DNA of 64,000 nt, from positions 576,992 through 640,991 of the forward strand of contig JAMWFC010000107.1 of the NCBI GenBank assembly GCA_027475525.1. The letters run 5' to 3'. The notes beneath the pieces were generated by a model that made no database searches, was not told the DNA's origin, and saw only the letters and a list, made by a program, of their open reading frames with translations. The translations under genes and the position numbers were made by a program. The DNA comes from Macrolepiota albuminosa. Taxonomy: Eukaryota; Basidiomycota; Agaricomycetes; Agaricales; Agaricaceae. Shown here one piece after another: positions 33,868 through 44,170 of the stretch (position 1 is its first letter; each line of letters begins with the position of its first letter).

Positions 33868-34360
33868 ATAGAGTATTAGTAGACTAAACAATCCACAATC
33901 CATTGAGTGTGGTAACATGTAACTTCTATGACACGTCGGTGATGGCTGAGATTTTCGACGTCGCCAATCACCTTATGTGGCAGTGCAAAAGTGTCGACTT
34001 GTTGATTCATGCACAGCCACACTTTTGGCAGCCAAAACTTGGACCAATCGACCCTCCAAAACTTTTTCCTTAGACGAGATGTGTCACGCCATTTTCAGTG
34101 CACACGTCTCTCAACGAAAGGACGTATGACAACGCAAAATGCCATTTTCGAAAGGAAAAGGTGACAGAGAAGTGACACATTTCCTTTTGGCGTACGACTC
34201 TTCTTACATGTTGTTTTTCCAGATAACGTCGGTTATTCAGCCACTACATGCTAAAGACCAGCTCAGCTGACAATCAGATAGTAGATAGTGATGATAACGG
34301 CTGATTTAGTGGGCGTAGGTGCAGATAATGTCTTCTTAACGTCAAAAAAGGGAGGCATGC
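33868..34360. other. Intergenic, no supported gene
   Basis: No coding frame is supported. Near 33985-34015 there is a worn relative of the hairpin repeat core (GTCGACTTGTTGA and GCACAGCCAC). Between 34090 and 34190 the string GCCATTTTC occurs twice, and GACGTATGACAACG resembles its neighbour GGCGTACGACTC, but no clear terminal repeat emerges. Confidence 0.4.
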
Positions 34361-35563
34361 ATGGCCGGGGCCTTACGACATTTCGGCAATAGCGCGCTCA
34401 AGGAGCAACAATCGATATTGATCGGGGTTCGCCTTCGGACCGGAGTTCCGTTCATAACAGACTACATACAACAATACAATGTGCTCGCCTGTCTTTCGCT
34501 TATACATATTATGGCTCTGGACTTTCCATTAGTCCCATACCCATACCCATACGACAAGTTTTGGGAGGACGCCATGCTCTCCATCCAGAATCATTTGGCC
34601 GCGAATCAAAAATTGTACGTTGATGAAGAGGCTACTCTGCCACCAGTGCTCCCTCCGCTGCCAAATAACCAGTAAGTGATTGGACATATAACGCCCACCG
34701 AGTATTAATTAACATTACTTGCTATAGTGGCATCCAATTTCTTGGCAGCTCCGACATATTCACCTCCAAGTTTCATAGCTATCGTCCGGACGACGACCAA
34801 ACGCGGATGGTACTTCCAGATCTTCATATGCGACTCAAACCAGACATGAAACAGATTGAGGCTCCTATCTCCTTCTTGTCAAGCGTCTTTGTTTTGGATC
34901 AATCCTTCAACGTCCAAGATTTTATCAAGAACAACAGTCATATCTTTCATGAGGGCCGTATTCACGCCATAGGTTGTCTGGAGAGCGAAAGGCACATTGC
35001 CGACTATTTCAATACCATCGCTATTGCTGCGTATGAATGTCCAGGATTTTCTTCTCACCTCTCTCCTCCTGACCGCTATTGGACTGGAGGAAAGAGTAAT
35101 GAAATCACCATCGCAGGCCCATGGCGTGCAAAACCCGACATTGTCCTTGTCAAATCTCATCTGATATCCGGTGCCTATGATGATAGTAGTATCTTCTGGC
35201 TGGATGTTCTCGCATTGGCGGAGACGTCCGTCTCGTCAGGTCCGACCAAAACCATGACAGAAGGGATAGACTGTAAGTCATATCTCATGCTCTACTCCCA
35301 AGGTATGTATATGAGTCTTTATAATTCAATCACCCAATGTTTTGATGCATTACATCCAAGGGGATCGCGTGTACTCTACCTCCCTGAGTTTATATAGGGA
35401 TCAGTGGTATCTGCATATTATTGATAGGCAGGGGAAGATAAACATCGGACCGCTCACATATGCAGGAAACACTGAAGAACTGGTTAGGGTTCTTCTTTGT
35501 CTTACGTTCGGTCCGTTGACTATACTGGGATTGGATTCTACAATGACACAAGAGGTTCCAAGT

Positions 35564-35717
35564 GGCAGGGTAAGTGTCTTAGATTGTTTTGAATGTCTGC
35601 GTCCGCTATATGTTGTATAGAGATTTCTGAAAGAAGGCGGGGCAGGGTAAGTGTCTTAGATTGTTTTGAATGTCTGCGTCCGCTATATGTTGTATAGAGA
35701 TTTCTGAAAGAAGGCGG
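35564..35717. repeat. 77-bp two-copy tandem duplication (8 of 16)
   Basis: Copies are exactly 35564-35640 and 35641-35717, identical, with mismatching bases on both outer sides. It covers an exon/intron boundary of the FunK1-like gene. Confidence 0.93.
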
Positions 35718-36036
35718 TGGGCCTAATTTTTGGGTGCGGTATTCAAAAAAAAAATTTGTACCACGGTGGAAGAATGGCGTTGAAAAGAGTACGATCACAC
35801 CGCCCGATGATATCTATTTTATGGACTTGACCGAAAAAATCAAGCAACAATATATTATAGCCGGCGACAAGCAGGATCTTAAACAGAATATTTCTTCGAA
35901 CCTCTCCACCATTTCGTGTGATCATACACCAAAAACCAATGAGTTGTTCATAGACGACGCCTTTACTGAAGTAGAACTCAACCTCATTTCCGGGTCCTAT
36001 CTTTGCTCGACTAGTAAGACCTTTCCTATTTTCTAT

Positions 36037-36190
36037 CTGCTTCTCACCTTTGCCCAGGGACTCTCAACCAAACTGCTCTCCGTTCCTGGTTTCCTACAGT
36101 GATGGCCTTCAACCTGCTTCTCACCTTTGCCCAGGGACTCTCAACCAAACTGCTCTCCGTTCCTGGTTTCCTACAGTGATGGCCTTCAAC
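36037..36190. repeat. 77-bp two-copy tandem duplication (9 of 16)
   Basis: Copies are 36037-36113 and 36114-36190, apparently identical. It lies at the 3' end of the FunK1-like fragment. Confidence 0.93.
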
Positions 36191-36247
36191 GGTAGTGGTG
36201 AGGATTATGGTTGCTGGAATGAACAACATGAAGACGCATTCTCGTGA

Positions 36248-36581
36248 CAATTAGGTGAGATTAATGATATCAATCATGGAGCAAGTTTTTGAGGGCCCTT
36301 GCTGGGTAAGAAATGGCACGATCTCATGCGTGGTTCGAAGGATGTTCAACTTTTAAAAGCTGCTATGGAGTCTTTCTCTCAGGCTTTCATCAAACAACAT
36401 ATGACAGAATAATTCGTCGAACATTTCCATGTAAATACATTAAGAGACATTGATAGCGCCTATGAGTATCTAACACATTTGGAAGGTCAAGTCTTTGGGA
36501 ATACAGAGTCGCCCCTGATGAGTTTGGCTGACAAAACTACAAAGTCCTGAGCACGGTAAGGATTGGAGGGTGAATGACACC
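36248..36581 (+). other. Possible decayed exon, otherwise non-coding
   Basis: From about 36308 to 36550 one plus-strand frame reads like coding sequence (KKWHDLMRGSKDVQLLKAAM, then a TAA, then HFHVNTLRDIDSAYEYLTHL). It may be a worn 3' exon of the neighbouring FunK1-like gene or of another gene; no family is recognised. Confidence 0.3.
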
Positions 36582-37079
36582 TTACCTGCATACTGCAAAA
36601 TTGATTAGGGTGTTGTCCTCATGCCTAACATTGACGAATTCGGAATGAGTACCCTTACAGATGACGAAGATATCTCCGCACCAGTTTCTGTCTGACGAGG
36701 CAAGGACATGGTGATTCAGTGGGAGATTGACATGGTTTTTGAAGAATAAGTGATAGCGGACTGTCTGATGCCTCCTGATGATGGTTACAATGGTGTGGTG
36801 TATATGTGGCTGAAGCTTATGGTTCTGTAATATAAATTCAAGGTAGGGTCGTCTTCCGTGGCAATTTGTCTGACACTGGACCCTTCTGGTGACGGGTCGG
36901 CTGTATGTTGCAGAATAATATCGCCCATCGACGTTACTAGACCAGTCCTGCGTTCGAGTCAGATTTGCAGAAGGATTTGCGGCTGCAAGGTAGCTCACTT
37001 TACTAGAAGGTGTAAAGGGTTCGAGTGAGGTGACCATGTCGTGCTGACAACTAGGTAAAGAGTCGGTAACGTGTTTCAA
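36582..37079 (-). CDS. Hypothetical ORF, 165 residues
   Basis: A single minus-strand frame of 165 residues without introns. It starts MKHVTDSLPSC and includes NLTRTQDWSSNVDGRYY, SRPVTRRVQCQTN and a His-rich middle (HKLQPHIHHTIVTIIRRH), and ends GTHSEFVNVRHEDNTLINFAV. The tail has the look of a folded domain, but I recognise no family. No neighbour suggests a role. The length and lack of low complexity give modest support for coding; it could equally be a chance frame in transposon debris. Confidence 0.3.
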   Translation of the reverse strand: MKHVTDSLPSCQHDMVTSLEPFTPSSKVSYLAAANPSANLTRTQDWSSNVDGRYYSATYSRPVTRRVQCQTNCHGRRPYLEFILQNHKLQPHIHHTIVTIIRRHQTVRYHLFFKNHVNLPLNHHVLASSDRNWCGDIFVICKGTHSEFVNVRHEDNTLINFAVCR

Positions 37080-37563
37080 GGCGATGAGGGAGTAGACTTG
37101 AAGTCAACAGTAAGGTCATCCATAGCCTCTAGCAGCTTAAAACAGGGATCTCCTTTGTCTTTGTCTTTTCAGATCGCTGATAACGCATGCTGGGATCTCC
37201 ACATGCCGTCCTTTTTTTTCTTTGAGCTATCTTTAAGCTCTCTTTGATCTCTTTGTCCACTTTTAACATGACACGCGATTAAACAGGGATCTCCTTTGTC
37301 TTTGTCTTTTCAGATCGCTGATAACGCATGCATTCGACAAAGAACCAGAATTCAGGATCTCCATGTGCCCTTTGAGCTCTCTTTGAGCTCTTTGTCCGCT
37401 TTTAACATGACACGCAACTTTCCCCTTTAAACGGCTGCTATCTTATTGGAACCATAGTGACTTGCAGCCTTCCAATCCCATGAACAGAGATTCTGATGAC
37501 ATTGTATGTTCTGCTGTCATTTCTTTCGGATGCATGCTCTGACATATTGTATCCCTTCCAGAT
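37080..37563. repeat. Imperfect ~140-bp direct repeat, no gene
   Basis: The block starting AACAGGGATCTCC at 37141 is repeated from 37282 (offset 141). The second copy runs on through GGATCTCCA, CTCTTTGAGCTCTTTGTCC and TTTTAACATGACACGC. The two units differ by several indels, so unlike the 77-bp duplications this is a diverged natural repeat. It is CT-rich and probably non-coding. Confidence 0.6.
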
Positions 37564-37717
37564 TACTGCCCCTGCTAGGCTGGATAATCCCCCTCCTGTC
37601 CAGCCTGAGAGTATGGGGCTTAATATCTTCCATGTAACTCTACTGCCCCTGCTAGGCTGGATAATCCCCCTCCTGTCCAGCCTGAGAGTATGGGGCTTAA
37701 TATCTTCCATGTAACTC
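37564..37717. repeat. 77-bp two-copy tandem duplication (10 of 16)
   Basis: Copies are 37564-37640 and 37641-37717, apparently identical. It falls in a Pro-rich possible exon (NPPPVQPESMGLNIF) of unknown affiliation. Confidence 0.93.
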
Positions 37718-38256
37718 CGCGGCCCCAAAAGCGTCTTAGAATTGAAAAAGACAATGAAGATACGGTCTCTCTAACTGTGATTACAACTTCTTTCTATTAA
37801 TGTTTATCATCCATTGACCTTGCTTTCATAGCTATCTCACAGTCTTGAAAATAAGATGATGTGGTTACAGGTGGGTTGTCTGGATTTCTATCCGGTATTT
37901 GACAAAACCTTGAGCAGGTGGCGAAGTTGGAATGTGAGAAATCCAAACTACTAAGTCGTCTTCAACTCTATGAATTTGCAAGTCTGGGACCAATTACAGT
38001 GGGTTTATGTGGACGAGTTCTCAAAATTTACTAATTGAGACTTCAACTAGCAGATCATCCAGGAAATACAAACTGATTGCCCGCTTCCAGATCAGGCCTC
38101 CACAAGGCAGAAGGAGGTGTCTGTTCATCAAGATTGAGTTTTAAGGAAGATGCTAACTGAACTCAAATAGTTTGGATCCTGTTGGGCATGTGAACTTGAT
38201 GGATTTTGAGCTTTGGCCCATGTTGGAGCTCAAATGGTTGCTCGGGAAACATGGCA
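37718..38256. other. Intergenic, no supported gene
   Basis: A plus-strand frame near 37717-37760 (PQKRLRIEKDNEDT) continues the Pro-rich possible exon upstream and may be the 3' end of a lost gene. The remainder has no motif-bearing frame. Confidence 0.35.
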
Positions 38257-39306
38257 TCATACATGCAGGATGTGGATATTCATGTAATACTTATAGAGCT
38301 GGTCCAGCTCTAATGGAGTGCAGGGAAAACCATGCAGGGCATGCTTGTAAACAATCATGCCCAGAATGTGGGCATGCTGGCCAGAGGCATACTCATACAA
38401 CACCGCTCTGTTGGTGTCAGCTCCCATCAGCACAGTATTCATGGCATACAAATAGTACATGCAGTGGCTGAGTGCTCCTCTGAAGCACAAGTTCATTTGC
38501 TTGACATTGAGCAGCCCACACACTTTCACTCCTAAACTATCAGGGATTCTTCCCAAGAAATCATCCTCAGCCCTATATTTCAGGGCCTGCAGCTCCTTGG
38601 CATGATTTGCCTTCTTCTTTGCTATGCACTTATTGCACAATACTCATTGAAATTGGTCTGCTGCCAATTCCTCCTCCTTGCTGTCCTTCTCATGCTCTGA
38701 GTTCAACTCTCCATTGTCACTCTCATTGGACAAGGATGCAACTGGTGCTTTGCCTTTTCCAGGCATGGGTCTTCCTCTCAAGGTCACCATCAGACCATCA
38801 TATTGTTCTGGTGTGTGGGGGTCTGGGGTCAATACGACCATGAAATAATGCTTTGGTAGAGCTGGTACAAACACCAGCAGCATAAATAGCATCTGGACTT
38901 CTCCTGCTCATGCAGGAATGCCAGCAGGGAAGGCTATAACCTCCAATTTGGGGGCATCTAGAGGCAGCTTGCAGCTACAATGTTGATGAGATGGCCTTGG
39001 CTTTGCTGGGGCAGACAATGTAGATTGTGGCTGAGCCACCAGAGGGGCAGATGCATTTCATGCCAGAGTTCTCCCTCCAGGCTCAGCACAAGGAGTGTTA
39101 TGAATAGGCACTCTTGGTGCCATGGTGACAGGTTTGGACCTCATAGGTGGGGCCCAAGACAGTGCGGTCTCCTGCTGACCCATGAATAGGTTACCCAAAG
39201 GCTCACTGATGGCAGCCAGTGACTCTGACTGGGCCTGAGAGGCCACAGTGGGTAACCACAATGATGAGGCAATGGGCTGAGCAGGCTGCTCAGGGCACAC
39301 TGGTTG
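38257..39306 (-). pseudogene. Degraded gene, 3' part (split by copia insertion)
   Basis: On the minus strand three frames follow each other. The first (39058-39306) reads VCPEQPAQPIASSLWLP and ends GGRTLA. The second (38644-38892) starts MLFMLLVFVPALPKHYF and is acidic near its end (SESDNGELNSEHEKDSKEEE). The third (38257-38640) reads MCNKCIAKKKANHAKELQAL, then VCGLLNVKQMNLCFRGAL and YKHALHGFPCTPLEL. They are separated by stops and a frame change, so this is a worn gene. Its first frame continues directly from the frame ending at 44542 if the copia element and one copy of the target duplication are removed. No family is recognised. Confidence 0.45.
39302..39306. repeat. Copia target site duplication, left (GGTTG)
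   Basis: The 5 bp GGTTG flanks the left LTR and is repeated exactly at 44537-44541 after the right LTR. This is the size expected for Ty1/copia integration. Confidence 0.92.
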
Positions 39307-39672
39307 TGATAGAATAGCAAACAGGATCTAGTTAAAAGAACAGAAACTCAGAGTGTTTTCAGACACGTCTAAGGTATTTATTCACCTAGTTAAAAGAACA
39401 GAAACTAGGTAGGGTAAGCAATAGGTAATTTGTTGTATACGAGTTGAGCCTCACCTCAGAGTGTTTTCGGACACGTCTGAGGTAGGCAGTACGTAACTAT
39501 GTGAATATATATAAAACGGGTGATAACGGGTAGTGAGGTTTTTGGGGATGCAGGGTCGAAGACAAAAAATAAAGAGAGTATACGAAAAAGGAAAGACACA
39601 CATATAACGAGGGTATGTTCGGGATCTTTGACCCGGTTTGTTTAGAGTAACTTGCCGACAATAGTTCTAACA
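39307..39672 (-). repeat. Copia 3' LTR (left)
   Basis: 366 bp, TG...CA ends. It contains an internal repeat: CAGAGTGTTTTC(A/G)GACACGTCT occurs twice, and CTAGTTAAAAGAACAGAAACT also occurs twice. Such subrepeats in an LTR may be regulatory. A TATA-like stretch is near 39505. Confidence 0.93.
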
Positions 39673-39679
39673 CTCCCCC

Positions 39680-42600
39680 TCAAACCAGTCGAAGTCCGAA
39701 CTCGGTGGCAAAGTGTTTGACTTTGGCAGAAGGGAGTGGTTTTGTAAGAGCATCAGCGATCATATCATCAGTAGGGCAGTAGACAAGTTTGATGTGGCCC
39801 TCGCTGACAGCGTAGCAGATAAAGTGGTAGCGGATATCTATGTGTTTGGTACGGGCGTGGTACTGATGGTCCTTGGCAAGCGCGATCGCTGACTGGTTGT
39901 CACCGAAAAGAACTGTTGCATTACCGAGGTCCTTGAATACTTCCTTGAGTAGCGATCGAATCCAGAGAGCTTCCTTTGTGGCGTGGGTCATACCAATGTA
40001 CTCACTTTCAGTCGTGGAGAGGGAAACAAGCTCCTGGCGCTTGCAGCTCCATGAGATTGCGCCGCCATTCAAGATAAATGCGTAGCCATTTACAGCGTGC
40101 CTGTCCTCTGCCATGCTCCCATCAGCATCAGAATAACCAACCAGCTCCTTCTTATCCTCGCCTCCATATTGTAGCCATAGCTCTTTCGTACTCTTTAAGT
40201 ATCGGAGGACTTGCTTGACGGCTTCCCAGTGTGGCATGCCTGGATCTTTGGTGAAGCGAGAGAGCGTAGTGACAGCGAATGCGATGTCTGGGCGGGTGCC
40301 AAGGCAGGCCCACATCAGGGATCCCATGGCCTCATGGTAGGGAATGTCGCACATTTGCGCAAATTCGGCGGTAGTGGCGGGAGATTGAGAGCTGGAGAGT
40401 CGGACCTGAGTGTCCATGGGAATAGAGAGTGGCTTCATGTCTTTGAGGCCATAGCGGCAGAGGGTGGAGTCGATGTAAGAACGTTGCGAGAGGGAAATGG
40501 TGTGATTGTGGCGGTCACGCTTGATCTTGATGCCGAGCAGCCAGTGGATCTTGCCCAAATCAGTGATCTCGACATGTTGTCTCATACCATGCTTGACTTC
40601 CTCGATGATGGCGGGACTTGTTGCCACGATGGTGCAGTCATTGACATGAACAACGACGATCATGAGTGATGTTTTATCATGCCGAATGAACACAGCTTGA
40701 TCTACGTCACATTGCTTAAAACCTAGCCCAGCAAGGATCTTCACGAGGCGTTGATACCATCGTCGACCACTCTGCTTCAGGCCGTAGAGGGTTTTTGCGA
40801 GGCGGCAGACCTTGTTGGGTGAATCAGGGGCATGGTAAGCAGGCGGCTGGCGCATGAAGACAACTTCGTTCGCTTCAAGTTTGCCATTTAGGAAGGCACC
40901 CTTGATGTCGACCTGGTGTATTTCCATGTCGAGTGCAGCGGCCATGGCAAGGATTGCACGGATGGATGCAAGCTTGGCGACGGGAGCAAATGTGTTGAAA
41001 TAATCCACACCTGGAACTTGTGAGTAGCCCTGTGCCACTAGACGTGCTTTGTACTTAATAACATTTCCAGCTGCGTCCTTTTTCACCTTGAAGACCCATT
41101 TCGAGCCTACAATGTTTATGTCGCTAGGTTTGTCGACAAGTTCCCATGTTCCTGCCTTCTTTAGTGAGTCCAGTTCATCCTCGATTGCCTTTTCCCACAA
41201 CTTCCAGTCAGGCCTCCTCTTTGCTTCTGCCACTGATCTTGGTTTGAGTCCTTCGACATCTGCCATTTCTGCTGCGAGGACGTATTCTTCAAGGTAGGAG
41301 CCATCCTCGACTAGCATTGTCCAGTCAGCCTCACCTTCTTCAATCAATTCAGAAGCTAACTCCCCCTCAATTATAGGCTTCGGGAGAGGGATACCTCGTG
41401 TAATGACAGGGTCAGAGGGGCGATTTGATACTCTTCCTTTGCCGCTGATCAGATCGAGGACACATCGGCTGGGGTTGACAATGCGAGTTGATTGTCGCAC
41501 AGGCTGTGGATGCTCGTCAGGACTTTCAATCGCGGTGTTGTTGTTGGCATGCTTGGTGGTGCTGGATGGATTTGGGGGCTCAGGTGAGGTGGGAGTAGCA
41601 GAGGGTGGAGCCGAGCGCTCCTCGAGTATCCAGTCCTCCCCCTCAAGGCGGTCGGTGACTCCTTCTTTACTGTAGTAGACATTCCGTTTGACGCTGACAG
41701 CCTTGGTGTCTGGCCAGTATATACAAACGCCATTCCTGTTTTCATCTACCCTGAGCCAACGGCCTTCACAAACACGTCCTCCAAGCTTGGATCCTTCCTC
41801 GACGTGGACCCAGACCTTCTCACCAAACTCACGAACACCGCTTAGGCTCGGTCGCTTGCCAGTAGCTGCCTCATAGGGAGTAGTCCCGTCAGGCAAGGCC
41901 TTTGTTGACGTGCGATTGTAGAGCCATACAGCATGCTGGGCTGCCTCCCCCCACAAGTTCTTTGGGAGGCCACTTGCGTGCAGCAGAGCACGAACCTTTT
42001 CGAGTACAGTGTGGTTGAAACGTTCCGCAACGCCATTGTGCTGAGGTGTGTCGTGGACGGTGAGCTTCTGCCGTATGCCTTTCTCATCAAGGAAGGCAGT
42101 GAAGTCCTTCCCAGTGTATTCACCGCCACGGTCGGAATGGAGGGTCTTGACCACGGCATTGTGCTGTGTCTTGGCGCGGGCATGGAAAGCCTTGAAGGCA
42201 GGAAGGGTCTCACTCTTGACATGGAGGAAGTTCAGGTGCGCGAGACGGGTCTTATCATCAATGAAGCTGACATAGTAGCGGCAACCAGTGGTCGTGGCCA
42301 CAGGGGCAGGGCCCCAGATATCACTATGGATCTCCTCTGCAAAGCTCCCAGCACGCTCGCCCTGGCGAACCTTGGCAATGGGCTTTCTGGTCGACTTCGC
42401 GTACACACAGGACTCACAGAAGAAATCCTTCCCAGCTGAGTTGTCAAGACGTACACCAGTGACAAAACCTTTGGTTACGAGCCTGCGGGCAATCTCAGGA
42501 GAAATGTGTCCCATGCGGCGGTGGAGCTTCTCGAGACTGATGACTTCCTCAGCTGTCGAGGCCTCGCTGATGTCATGCTGTAGCCGATAGAGCCCACCAG

Positions 42601-44119
42601 CATCCTTCAAGACCTCTCCGACCTTTACTCCATCCCTATCCCGAATGACGCATTTTCCCCCACCGAAGGAGACATCAAAACCGGCTTTGTCGAGCTTGCC
42701 AATCGAAATAAGCGTGTAACCCACCTCCAGGGAGTAAAAGACCTTGGTCAGGTGTAGATTTGAGGAGGTAGCGCCATGGGGTAGGTCGATGATGAGTTCT
42801 CCCTTTGCCGTTGCACTAAACGACCTCTGGTTGGCAGCTCGAAACGGCTTCGGGTTGATAGGAGTGAACTTGGAAAAATCATCACGGTAAGGGGAAATAT
42901 GGGATGTGCAGCCAGAATCCAGTAGCTCCACATGAGTAGGGTTCGACGGGTCAGGGGTCGTGACTCCAAACGCACATGGGATTGGCTTCCCAGAGCTCGG
43001 CATGCCACCCAACGACAGTGAGCCCAGGCCAGCTGTTATATGGCTCCAGTCGTTGCTAACCTCGGCATCAGTCACCATCTCCTCATCAACTTCGGAGAAC
43101 CAGTCATCATCCATCAACGCAGCATCAGCGCAACCCACACTGGATTCAATAGCACACGAGACGTCTGGGGCAGACTTGCTCTGGAGGTCAAACAGGAAAT
43201 CATAATCAGACCCCACATCAACAGCAAATGCAAACTCCTCGTCGCTGGACAGAGTCTCAACAACATTTGCAGACCCACTAGCCTTGGTCTTCGCTTCACT
43301 CGAGTCCTTCCTCTTGTTCTTACAATCCTTTTGCTTATGTCCCGTGCCCCCACACTTCCAGCAGGTCGGTCCCTTGCGCGTGCCTTTCTCTGCACTGGAG
43401 GTAACTGCAATGGCCTCGTTTTTCTCAGGCTTCACAGCTGATTTAGCTGCAGCACGATGCTCACGCTGCACACGCTGACAGTCAAATTCCTCAGATATGA
43501 CTATAATAAGGGTGTCGGGGTCAATATTTGAGGAGGTCACAGCAGTAGGGGCAGAAGTGGCAGTGGGGGTGGACCCAAGAAGTCTAGTCGCTGTGAGCAG
43601 AGAGTTTGCATAGCTGGCAAGGGATGGGGGAAGGGAGCCTATGATTGTCAAGCGGTAATCTTGATCATCTATGTCAACACCGACTGACGCCAGCTCCTCC
43701 TTCTTTACCTGCAGGCTGTCAAGAAAGGCACGGACATCACTCTTGTCAGGGCACCTCATTCCAAGGAACTCAGCACAAAGCTGTGTTTGGGCAAACGCGC
43801 CCTTCTGGGTGTATTCCTTGGTGAGGGCAGTCCAGGCCTCCGCCACAGTCTTGTAGCGGCGCAGCTTCATGACGGCCGAATCTGGGATCTTTTGCAGAAG
43901 CAGATTATAGGCTGATGACTCCGCCTTGTCCCAGTCTGCAACTGAGCCAGGGCCACCAGGGGAAGGGCAGGGCTCAGCACCGGAGAAATGAGGCCACTTC
44001 CCCTTGGACTTTATGGCCGCAGAGAAGCGTATCTCGAAGATCCCCCAGTTGACCCCATCTGGCAGCAGCCTCGGGACATCGGAAGGAAGAGAGTCGGTAG
44101 TAACAGCAGTGATGGACAT
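39680..44119 (-). CDS. Copia gag-pol polyprotein (RT active site altered)
   Basis: The 1479-residue frame carries the whole copia set. Gag has SAVMKLRRYKTVAEAW. A zinc knuckle CWKCGGTGHKQKDC lies near residues 251-266. Protease DSGCTSH is near residue 400. GAG-pre-integrase is HRRMGHISPEIARRL. Integrase has HSDIWGP (about 600), HSDRGGEY (about 664) and GVAERFN (about 698). Reverse transcriptase has SKWVFKVKKD, YKARLVAQGYSQ, QVDIKGAFLNG and TLYGLKQSGRRWYQ. RNase H has YSDADGS (about 1330) and STTESEYIG, ending KHIDIRYHFI...ADALTKPLP. In copia the catalytic box reads YVDD or HVDD; here it is HVND at residues 1158-1161, so a catalytic Asp is Asn (codon AAT at 40640-40642). A CpG-to-CpA change explains it. 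The polymerase is thus predicted dead although the frame is open. Confidence 0.93.
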   Translation of the reverse strand: MSITAVTTDSLPSDVPRLLPDGVNWGIFEIRFSAAIKSKGKWPHFSGAEPCPSPGGPGSVADWDKAESSAYNLLLQKIPDSAVMKLRRYKTVAEAWTALTKEYTQKGAFAQTQLCAEFLGMRCPDKSDVRAFLDSLQVKKEELASVGVDIDDQDYRLTIIGSLPPSLASYANSLLTATRLLGSTPTATSAPTAVTSSNIDPDTLIIVISEEFDCQRVQREHRAAAKSAVKPEKNEAIAVTSSAEKGTRKGPTCWKCGGTGHKQKDCKNKRKDSSEAKTKASGSANVVETLSSDEEFAFAVDVGSDYDFLFDLQSKSAPDVSCAIESSVGCADAALMDDDWFSEVDEEMVTDAEVSNDWSHITAGLGSLSLGGMPSSGKPIPCAFGVTTPDPSNPTHVELLDSGCTSHISPYRDDFSKFTPINPKPFRAANQRSFSATAKGELIIDLPHGATSSNLHLTKVFYSLEVGYTLISIGKLDKAGFDVSFGGGKCVIRDRDGVKVGEVLKDAGGLYRLQHDISEASTAEEVISLEKLHRRMGHISPEIARRLVTKGFVTGVRLDNSAGKDFFCESCVYAKSTRKPIAKVRQGERAGSFAEEIHSDIWGPAPVATTTGCRYYVSFIDDKTRLAHLNFLHVKSETLPAFKAFHARAKTQHNAVVKTLHSDRGGEYTGKDFTAFLDEKGIRQKLTVHDTPQHNGVAERFNHTVLEKVRALLHASGLPKNLWGEAAQHAVWLYNRTSTKALPDGTTPYEAATGKRPSLSGVREFGEKVWVHVEEGSKLGGRVCEGRWLRVDENRNGVCIYWPDTKAVSVKRNVYYSKEGVTDRLEGEDWILEERSAPPSATPTSPEPPNPSSTTKHANNNTAIESPDEHPQPVRQSTRIVNPSRCVLDLISGKGRVSNRPSDPVITRGIPLPKPIIEGELASELIEEGEADWTMLVEDGSYLEEYVLAAEMADVEGLKPRSVAEAKRRPDWKLWEKAIEDELDSLKKAGTWELVDKPSDINIVGSKWVFKVKKDAAGNVIKYKARLVAQGYSQVPGVDYFNTFAPVAKLASIRAILAMAAALDMEIHQVDIKGAFLNGKLEANEVVFMRQPPAYHAPDSPNKVCRLAKTLYGLKQSGRRWYQRLVKILAGLGFKQCDVDQAVFIRHDKTSLMIVVVHVNDCTIVATSPAIIEEVKHGMRQHVEITDLGKIHWLLGIKIKRDRHNHTISLSQRSYIDSTLCRYGLKDMKPLSIPMDTQVRLSSSQSPATTAEFAQMCDIPYHEAMGSLMWACLGTRPDIAFAVTTLSRFTKDPGMPHWEAVKQVLRYLKSTKELWLQYGGEDKKELVGYSDADGSMAEDRHAVNGYAFILNGGAISWSCKRQELVSLSTTESEYIGMTHATKEALWIRSLLKEVFKDLGNATVLFGDNQSAIALAKDHQYHARTKHIDIRYHFICYAVSEGHIKLVYCPTDDMIADALTKPLPSAKVKHFATEFGLRLV

Positions 44120-44170
44120 AGTCGAATTCGGTCGCAGCTCCGCAGGATGGAAAGAAAGGGCCCAATAACC

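Larger units (their letters stand above)
34361..36247 (+). pseudogene. FunK1-like protein, N-terminal part only
   Basis: The first exon (34361 to about 34672) ends PPLPNN. A phase-2 intron of about 54 bp restores NHGIQFLGSSDIF. The next exon (to about 35272) includes HIFHEGRIHAIGC, IADYFNTIAIAAYECP and GPWRAKPDIVLVKSH. After two short introns come CKSYLMLYSQ, then YRDQWYLHIIDRQGKINIGPL and LLCLTFGPLTILGLDSTM. This 'own-colour' block (RxIRWDRxG...FxYxxxP... GxDxTV) is typical of the region preceding the kinase core in the fungal FunK1 family. The following part has YSKKKFVPRWKNG and more. No HRD or DFG kinase motif is present up to 36247, and two 77-bp duplications fall within (35564-35717 and 36037-36190). 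It appears to be a 5' fragment or a very divergent member. Confidence 0.5.

Noticed and set aside
34361..36247. Full protein kinase gene
   Set aside because: No HRD, DFG or glycine-loop motif is seen; only the region that precedes the kinase core in FunK1-like proteins is recognisable.
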